DNA of 47,435 nt, from positions 1 to 47,435 of the forward strand of contig NZ_JABMKX010000032.1 of the NCBI RefSeq assembly GCF_013204885.1, read 5' to 3'. A program made the position numbers and the translations under genes. Source of the DNA: Paenibacillus tritici. Lineage in GTDB: Bacteria > Bacillota > Bacilli > Paenibacillales > Paenibacillaceae. The number at the start of each line of letters is the position of its first letter. Position 1 is the stretch's first letter. Below the pieces are notes generated by a model. The model was given only the letters and a program-made list of their open reading frames with translations. It did not search any database and was not told the origin of the DNA. Positions 42,445-47,435 of this stretch are shown here, piece after piece.

Positions 42445-42640
42445 AACAGCAAGTGGAAAAAGAGCATTTGTTGGTTCTGAATTCACCGGTTTTGGAACAG
42501 CAAGTGGAAAAAGGACATCTAATTCGCCTCCATCTGCCCCAGGCCGGTGAAATGGACGCAAGTAAATGCCTTTTTTCCAACTACTTCCTTGAAATGAACG
42601 GTTGGGCCGAATTTAAGTGTACAATTTCCACTTCTCATTG
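42445..42640. repeat. Intergenic element with 51-bp-spaced repeats
   Basis: AACAGCAAGTGGAAAAAG starts at 42445 and again at 42496 (51 nt, 17 codons later). A looser copy around GCAAGTAAATGCCTTTTTTCC follows at 42558. The outer ends are inverted: AAGTGGAAA (42451) and TTTCCACTT (42627). A 62-codon frame (42453-42641) passes through it without a good ribosome binding site. The remaining 42335-42444 sequence holds nothing recognisable. Confidence 0.55.
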
Positions 42641-42670
42641 AGGCTATCAGAGAGCGGGGCAGGGAAATCT

Positions 42671-42973
42671 TCAGCTTCCGCTCCGAATCCGGCTGTAGTA
42701 GCTGTAGCTGCGCAGTCCCGAGAAGATATTGAAGATACCCAGCAGCAGAAAAGCTGCTTCAATCACAACATTAAGCGTTGAGCCGCGGAAAATGAACATC
42801 GACATCAGGGAGAGCGTGACCAGCATTCCCCCCAGCAGCATATTCATGACCGAGCGCTTACTTCCTTTTACAAGCGGGTCGGCGGCCCGGCGCGAAGCGA
42901 TGCTGTAGACGGCGGCGCACACCATGAAGATCACGAGCAGAGCAAACAGCAGATACTTAATGAGCATAATCAT
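42671..42973 (-). CDS. YtpI-like small membrane protein
   Basis: A 100-residue protein with three TM segments: residues 5-24, ~46-64 (MLLGGMLVTLSLMSMFIF) and ~68-88 (LNVVIEAAFLLLGIFNIFSG), ending in a Tyr/Arg-rich tail. Topology, length and position between ytoI and ytrI match B. subtilis YtpI. In B. subtilis I recall nrnA standing between ytpI and ytrI; here only 94 nt separate them. Function unknown. Confidence 0.75.
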   Translation of the reverse strand: MIMLIKYLLFALLVIFMVCAAVYSIASRRAADPLVKGSKRSVMNMLLGGMLVTLSLMSMFIFRGSTLNVVIEAAFLLLGIFNIFSGLRSYSYYSRIRSGS

Positions 42974-43067
42974 GAACAGCAGCCCCTTTGCGGAAGACCG
43001 GCCAGCGGTGATTCAGCCGATATTCTGTATTCTGTGATTTGTCCACTATTGTATCATGATTCCTGGC

Positions 43068-43571
43068 TCAGCTGCGCTTATACGGGCTGATTTCCACCCA
43101 AATCTGCAGCACTCCCTCCATTACCAGCATCGTGCGGATTTTGACGGTGTATTCCTTCTCGCGGACCAGATAGATTTTGCTGTCCAGCAGCAGGCGCGCC
43201 AGCTTCCCGTCGGAGTCGATATCGAACATGCTGCGTCCGCGCATCGGCTCCAGATCGCCCGCCAGCTTGCTGAGGACTTCCTTGGCGGTTACAGGGTCCA
43301 GTGCAGCCGTGCCCTCCTTAACCTTGCTGTCCTCGCTGCGCACCTTAATCTCCCGGATGACGGTGGAGGTCTTATTGTATTTTTTGAGCGTGAGAATGTC
43401 ATTCCGGTACTGTTCAATTTCCAGCCGCAGATCCTGATTGTTGACCCAGAGCATGTTGTAGCCCATGTGATAAATCGCGTTATACAAGGCGGCTCCCACA
43501 ATCATCCCGAGGACAAATACAGCAGCAATCTGCGAGAAACGGCGGTAGCGGTCAAACGGAGGAAGTCGCAT
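43068..43571 (-). CDS. ytrI: Sporulation membrane protein YtrI
   Basis: A 167-residue protein: an N-terminal TM (VFVLGMIVGAALYNAIYHMG), a coiled-coil segment (LRLEIEQYRNDILTLKKY) and an alpha/beta C-terminal domain (REKEYTVKIRTMLVMEGVLQ) facing outside. It resembles YtrI, made under sigma-E in B. subtilis and needed for efficient sporulation. ATG 43571 follows AGGGGTGA. It lies 54 nt after ytrH. Confidence 0.83.
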   Translation of the reverse strand: MRLPPFDRYRRFSQIAAVFVLGMIVGAALYNAIYHMGYNMLWVNNQDLRLEIEQYRNDILTLKKYNKTSTVIREIKVRSEDSKVKEGTAALDPVTAKEVLSKLAGDLEPMRGRSMFDIDSDGKLARLLLDSKIYLVREKEYTVKIRTMLVMEGVLQIWVEISPYKRS

Positions 43572-43625
43572 TTATCTGTTCACCCCTTGAATTATAGGCA
43601 GTATGGAATGGCTGGTGTAACGGTT

Positions 43626-43946
43626 CTACTTGCCGCATACCCACTTGACCAGCTCGCTGCCCATATGAGCGCCCAGGAAGGCGAACACCAGATAGAGAAT
43701 CTGCTTGATCGCCGGGGAGAGATTGCCTCCCAGCATGTTGCTCTCAATGACGCGCATCGGATCGATCGTTCCGCCTACGGCGGCGGCCAGCGCCCAGATT
43801 TTGATCCGGTCGGCAATTTCCAGCATGGTGTCTGTCGGAGGCTGCAGAGAGACTGCCGCACCGATTCCGCCCAGCATCGCTCCGCCCAATACAATCCCGA
43901 AGGCGATGAAGAAATCGAGGACGGCTTTGCTTAAGAAAATATTCAT
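43626..43946 (-). CDS. ytrH: Sporulation protein YtrH
   Basis: A 106-residue membrane protein with helices at residues ~8-30 (LDFFIAFGIVLGGAMLGGIG), ~48-65 and ~78-103, and a conserved MRVIESNMLGGNLSP loop. Size, sequence character and location upstream of ytrI and divergent to dnaE identify YtrH, a mother-cell sporulation protein. ATG 43946 is preceded by GGAAGGAG. The region above carries a good sigma-E-type promoter. Confidence 0.87.
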   Translation of the reverse strand: MNIFLSKAVLDFFIAFGIVLGGAMLGGIGAAVSLQPPTDTMLEIADRIKIWALAAAVGGTIDPMRVIESNMLGGNLSPAIKQILYLVFAFLGAHMGSELVKWVCGK

Positions 43947-44008
43947 GACAAGCTCCTTCCTTGGATCAGGCGATAGCGTGTCGCTGCCTGTCCAGATGCT
44001 CTTAATCC

Positions 44009-44038
44009 ATTCTATGGGCGGCTCCCCCTCTAATATGA
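44009..44038 (-). promoter_or_regulatory. Sigma-E-type promoter of ytrH-ytrI
   Basis: Minus strand: TCATATT (44032-44038), 15 nt, CATAGAAT (44009-44016). The sigma-E consensus is roughly KMATATT-N14/15-CATACANT, so one mismatch in each element at most. The 5' leader to ytrH would be about 55 nt. Consistent with known sigma-E control of ytrHI in B. subtilis. Confidence 0.65.
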
Positions 44039-44090
44039 TAAAATAGTTTCATCTTATGTTTTGATTTGGAGCTGAAGGGAAGTGGGGAAT

Positions 44091-47000
44091 ATGAGCCCAT
44101 TCGTGCATTTGCATGTGCACAGCGAATACAGTTTACTGGACGGGGCGGCGCGCATTACGGATCTCGTGCGCCGGGCCGGCGAATACGGCATGAAATCGCT
44201 GGCGCTGACGGATCATGGTGTGATGTACGGGGCCATCCCTTTCTATAAAGCCTGCCGGGAGCAGGGCATCAAGCCGATTATCGGCTGTGAAGCCTATTTG
44301 ACCGCAGGCTCCCGCCGTGAGCGGGGAAGCCGCAAGGATCAGCCGATCTACCATCTGATTCTGCTGGTGAAGAATATGACCGGCTACAGGAACCTGATGA
44401 AGCTGATCTCCATCGGCCATCTGGAAGGCCAGCATTACAAGCCGCGGATCGACATGGAGGCGCTGGCAGCACACGCTGAAGGCATTATCTGCCTCAGCGC
44501 CTGTCTGGGCGGAGAGGTGCCGCAGCATCTGCTGCACGGGCGGGAGGACGAAGCGCGCAAGGCGGCGCTGCGGTATAAGGAGATTTTTGGCGGAGACTTC
44601 TATCTGGAGCTGCAGGATCACGGGATGCCGGAGCAGAGGCGGGTGAATCCGAAGCTGATCGCGCTGGCTGCCGAGTGCGGGATTCCGCTGGTGGCGACCA
44701 ATGATGTCCACTATATGGACAAGGAGGATGCCGAGGTTCAGGATGTGCTGATCTGCATCGGCACAGGCAAATCTGTAGACGATGAGGACCGTCTGAAGAT
44801 TGGCACGGATCAGCTGTTCTTCAAAAGCGGCGAGCAGATGGCTTCGCTGTTTCCGCATGTGCCGCAGGCGATAGAGAACACGCAGCGGATCGCCGAAGCG
44901 TGTAATCTGGAGCTGACCTTCGGCCAGCATATTCTCCCGGAATATTCGCCGCTGCCGGAAGGGCTGGATGCCGCCGCTTATTTGCGTGAGCTGTGCCGCA
45001 GCGGGCTGGAGCAGCGCTACGCGGACACGCCGCTCTGGGAGTCACCGGAGCAGAAGGAGACCGCTGAGAAGCGGCTTGACTATGAGCTGGGGGTCATCGA
45101 GAGCATGGGGTTCAGCGATTACTTCCTGATAGTCTGGGATTTCATCGCTTTTTGCCACCGGAATGGCATTGTTACCGGTCCGGGCCGTGGTTCCTCGGCA
45201 GGGAGTCTTACCGCTTACACGCTGAAGATTACCGATGTAGACCCGCTGAAATATAACCTGCTGTTCGAGCGTTTCCTTAATCCCGAGCGGATTACGATGC
45301 CCGATATTGATATTGACTTCAGCGACGAACGCCGCGATGAGGTCATTGCTTATGTGGTTGACAAGTACGGCAAGGAGCATGTGGCCCAGATCATCACCTT
45401 CGGTACGATGGCGGCAAGAGCTGCTGTCCGGGATGTGGGCCGGGCGCTGAATCTGCCCTATAACGAGGTGGACAAAGCTGCGAAGCTGATTCCGGGCCAG
45501 CTCGGCATCAGTATTACCCGGGCGCTGGAGAGTACACCTGAGCTGAAGGCGCTGTATGAGAGTAATCCGAAGACCAGAGGCCTGCTTGACATGGCGATGA
45601 AGGTGGAGGGGATGCCGCGCCATGCCTCTACACATGCTGCCGGTGTGATCATCTCCAAGGGCCCGCTGACCGATGCCGTTCCGCTTCAGGCGGGCAATGA
45701 GAGCACGGCACTGACCCAGTATTCCATGGAGCATCTGGAGAGCGTCGGGCTGCTTAAGATGGACTTCCTGGGACTGCGGACTTTGTCGATTATTGAACGC
45801 TGCATGAACTGGGTGAAGGAGATGACCGGCAGTGTTCCGGACTTCCGCTTCATCCCGGATCATGATCCGCTGACGTATGAAATGCTGGGGGCGGGTGAGA
45901 CCACCGGCGTGTTCCAGCTGGAATCAGCGGGTGTCCGGCGGGTGCTGAAGGATCTGAAGCCAAGCGGATTCGAGGATATTGTCTCGGTGGTCGCTCTGTA
46001 CCGTCCGGGCCCGATGGAATTCATTCCGAAGTTCATCGGGGGCAAGCACGGGGAATTCGAGGTGGTCTATCCTCACGCGGATCTGAAGCCGATTCTGGCG
46101 GATACGTACGGGATTATCGTCTATCAGGAGCAGATCATGCAGATTGCTTCCCTGATGGCCGGATTCTCGCTGGGCGAAGCGGACCTGCTGCGCCGTGCGG
46201 TATCCAAGAAGAAACGGGAGACGCTCGATCAGGAGCGCAGCCATTTCGTGGAGGGCAGTCTGAAGCAGGGCTATCAGGAGACAGATGCCCATGCGGTCTA
46301 TGACATGATTGTACGGTTCGCCAACTACGGCTTCCCGCGCGCTCACGCTGCCGCCTATGGGGTCCTCGCTTTCCAGACCGCGTATCTTAAGGCGCATTAT
46401 CCGGTGCAGTTCATGGCTGCTATGCTTACCGCCGTGATGGGTAACCACCGGAAGGTGGCGGAGTACGTACTGGAATGCCGCCGCTCCGGGATTGGCGTGC
46501 TGCCGCCTGATGTCAACGAGAGCGGTGTGCTGTTCACGCCGGTGCCGGGCCAGGGGAGCGGGCATATCCGCTTCGGGCTGGGAGCGGTCAAGAATGTGGG
46601 GACGCAGGCTGTAGAGAATATTATAACCATCCGCAAGGAGCGGCCGTTCGACAGCCTGCTCGATTTCTGCCGCCGGGTCGACTTACGCGTCTGCAACAAG
46701 CGCGTGATCGAATCACTGCTGCAGGCCGGGGCTTTCGACGGGCTGCCCGGACACCGGGCCCAGCTGCTGGCCATGCTGGATGAGACCGTGGATGCTGCGG
46801 TGAAATGGCGCAAGGAGCGCGATGAGCTGCAGATCCAGCTGTTCGATGATTTGATTGAGACGCCGAACTGGGAGATCCGTTACCCGGATATCCCGAAGTT
46901 CAGCGGGACTCAGCAGCTTGAATTGGAGCGCGAGCTGCTGGGCCTCTATCTCTCCGGCCATCCGCTGGATGACAGTGCGGCGCTGCTCGAGGAGCCGGGG

Positions 47001-47435
47001 ATGCAGAAGCTGATGGATCTTGGCGAAGCGGCGGACGAGAGTATGACGGTGACCGCCGGTATGGTCGTATCGCTGAAGGAGATTACGACAAAAGCCGGCA
47101 AGGCGATGGCCTTTGTCGAATGGGAAGATCAGATCGAGCGCTGCGAGGTTGTCCTCTTCCCGGAGGTGTGGAAACGCAGCCGCGCCCTGATCGAGAAGGG
47201 CGCGCTGCTGGCCCTGCGCGCCAAGGTGCAGCAGGAGGATGAGGGCTTCAAGCTGCTGGCCGAGGAGGTGGCGCCGCTCACCTCGGACAGCGTGCGCGCG
47301 CTGCTGCAGCGCCGCAGCGCCGCGGGCCGGCCCGCCTACGGCGCGGGCCGCAGTTCCCCCGCAGGAGCGCCTGCGGCCGCTCCTGCAGCCCGTGCGGGCG
47401 CCGGTGGCCCCGGCGCCCGGCCCGGCGGTGCAGCT
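44091..47435 (+). CDS. dnaE: DNA polymerase III subunit alpha DnaE (partial, 3' end outside window)
   Basis: 1115 codons in frame to the window edge, stop not reached. The N-terminal PHP domain shows HLHVHSEYSLLDGAAR (residues 6-21) and LTDHGVMYG. The polymerase core has MPDIDIDFSDERRDE with Asp405 and Asp407, and KMDFLGLRTL with Asp558, completing the catalytic triad. A helix-hairpin-helix region and an OB-fold (from ~985, MTVTAGMVVSLKEITTK) follow. After ~1083 the sequence becomes a low-complexity Ala/Gly/Pro/Arg linker. B. subtilis DnaE is about this length, so this protein is longer. ATG 44091 follows GTGGGGA. It is the lagging-strand and primer-extension replicative polymerase. Confidence 0.95.
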   Translation, partial: MSPFVHLHVHSEYSLLDGAARITDLVRRAGEYGMKSLALTDHGVMYGAIPFYKACREQGIKPIIGCEAYLTAGSRRERGSRKDQPIYHLILLVKNMTGYRNLMKLISIGHLEGQHYKPRIDMEALAAHAEGIICLSACLGGEVPQHLLHGREDEARKAALRYKEIFGGDFYLELQDHGMPEQRRVNPKLIALAAECGIPLVATNDVHYMDKEDAEVQDVLICIGTGKSVDDEDRLKIGTDQLFFKSGEQMASLFPHVPQAIENTQRIAEACNLELTFGQHILPEYSPLPEGLDAAAYLRELCRSGLEQRYADTPLWESPEQKETAEKRLDYELGVIESMGFSDYFLIVWDFIAFCHRNGIVTGPGRGSSAGSLTAYTLKITDVDPLKYNLLFERFLNPERITMPDIDIDFSDERRDEVIAYVVDKYGKEHVAQIITFGTMAARAAVRDVGRALNLPYNEVDKAAKLIPGQLGISITRALESTPELKALYESNPKTRGLLDMAMKVEGMPRHASTHAAGVIISKGPLTDAVPLQAGNESTALTQYSMEHLESVGLLKMDFLGLRTLSIIERCMNWVKEMTGSVPDFRFIPDHDPLTYEMLGAGETTGVFQLESAGVRRVLKDLKPSGFEDIVSVVALYRPGPMEFIPKFIGGKHGEFEVVYPHADLKPILADTYGIIVYQEQIMQIASLMAGFSLGEADLLRRAVSKKKRETLDQERSHFVEGSLKQGYQETDAHAVYDMIVRFANYGFPRAHAAAYGVLAFQTAYLKAHYPVQFMAAMLTAVMGNHRKVAEYVLECRRSGIGVLPPDVNESGVLFTPVPGQGSGHIRFGLGAVKNVGTQAVENIITIRKERPFDSLLDFCRRVDLRVCNKRVIESLLQAGAFDGLPGHRAQLLAMLDETVDAAVKWRKERDELQIQLFDDLIETPNWEIRYPDIPKFSGTQQLELERELLGLYLSGHPLDDSAALLEEPGMQKLMDLGEAADESMTVTAGMVVSLKEITTKAGKAMAFVEWEDQIERCEVVLFPEVWKRSRALIEKGALLALRAKVQQEDEGFKLLAEEVAPLTSDSVRALLQRRSAAGRPAYGAGRSSPAGAPAAAPAARAGAGGPGARPGGAA

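Noticed and set aside
1..47435. CRISPR arrays, rRNA or tRNA genes
   Set aside because: No regularly spaced identical repeats, no rRNA cores and no tRNA cloverleaf were seen on reading both strands.

Overview
The window looks like a chromosomal segment of a spore-forming, moderately high-GC member of the Bacillales, most likely Paenibacillus. The reasons are strong Shine-Dalgarno sequences with many TTG and GTG starts, a YesM-type histidine kinase beside a sugar-type binding lipoprotein, the sporulation genes ytrH and ytrI next to dnaE, a yheA/yheC/yheD-type cluster and a YidC2-type insertase. The genus is inferred from gene content only. No rRNA, tRNA or CRISPR array was seen.

Layout. (1) 1-118: the 3' end of a group II intron. 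(2) 0.4-7.8 kb: a permease, a hydantoinase/oxoprolinase-like ATPase and an HELFH metallopeptidase-like protein, then a YesM/LytS-type kinase coupled to a binding lipoprotein but with no response regulator or permease. (3) 8.0-15.9 kb: a Vsr/DUF559-like endonuclease, a CPA1 antiporter, a CueP-family copper protein, a small membrane protein that apparently lacks a normal start codon, and a penicillin-binding-protein-like serine hydrolase followed by an OmpR/HisKA pair. (4) 15.9-19.9 kb: a TetR regulator with a pectin-acetylesterase/Notum-like hydrolase, then three exported proteins including a papain-fold cysteine peptidase. (5) 19.9-27.5 kb: a PIN/HTH toxin-antitoxin pair, a lipoprotein, a MifM-like arrest peptide with yidC2, an Mrr-type restriction endonuclease, small lipoproteins, and three tandem paralogous membrane proteins. 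(6) 27.6-32.8 kb: an accessory island bracketed by two copies of an ~885-bp direct repeat. It holds remnants of an IS5-type transposase and an ExeA/TniB-like ATPase, a secreted protein with a glycine-rich hydrophobic segment, and a small membrane protein. (7) 32-38.7 kb: a compact minus-strand operon of five YheC/YheD-type ATP-grasp enzymes plus a GNAT-like protein. (8) 39-47.4 kb: conserved core genes yheA, a LURP-one/tubby-like gene, ytoI, a ytpI-like gene, ytrI, ytrH and dnaE, the last running off the window.

The most striking observation is at 21582-21863. A short TTG-started ORF encodes one N-terminal membrane segment and a C-terminal WI-x-R...P-DEED motif, closely recalling the arrest motif of Bacillus subtilis MifM. 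It lies immediately upstream of a YidC2-type gene whose Shine-Dalgarno sequence is complementary to codons just after DEED. This reads as a complete nascent-chain feedback switch for membrane insertase expression. The second is the ATP-grasp array, whose repeated but diverged enzymes suggest a multi-step ligation pathway, perhaps for a spore-associated peptide-like product. The 3' end of its last gene is duplicated, frameshifted and separated from the intact copy by the mobile-element-scarred island.
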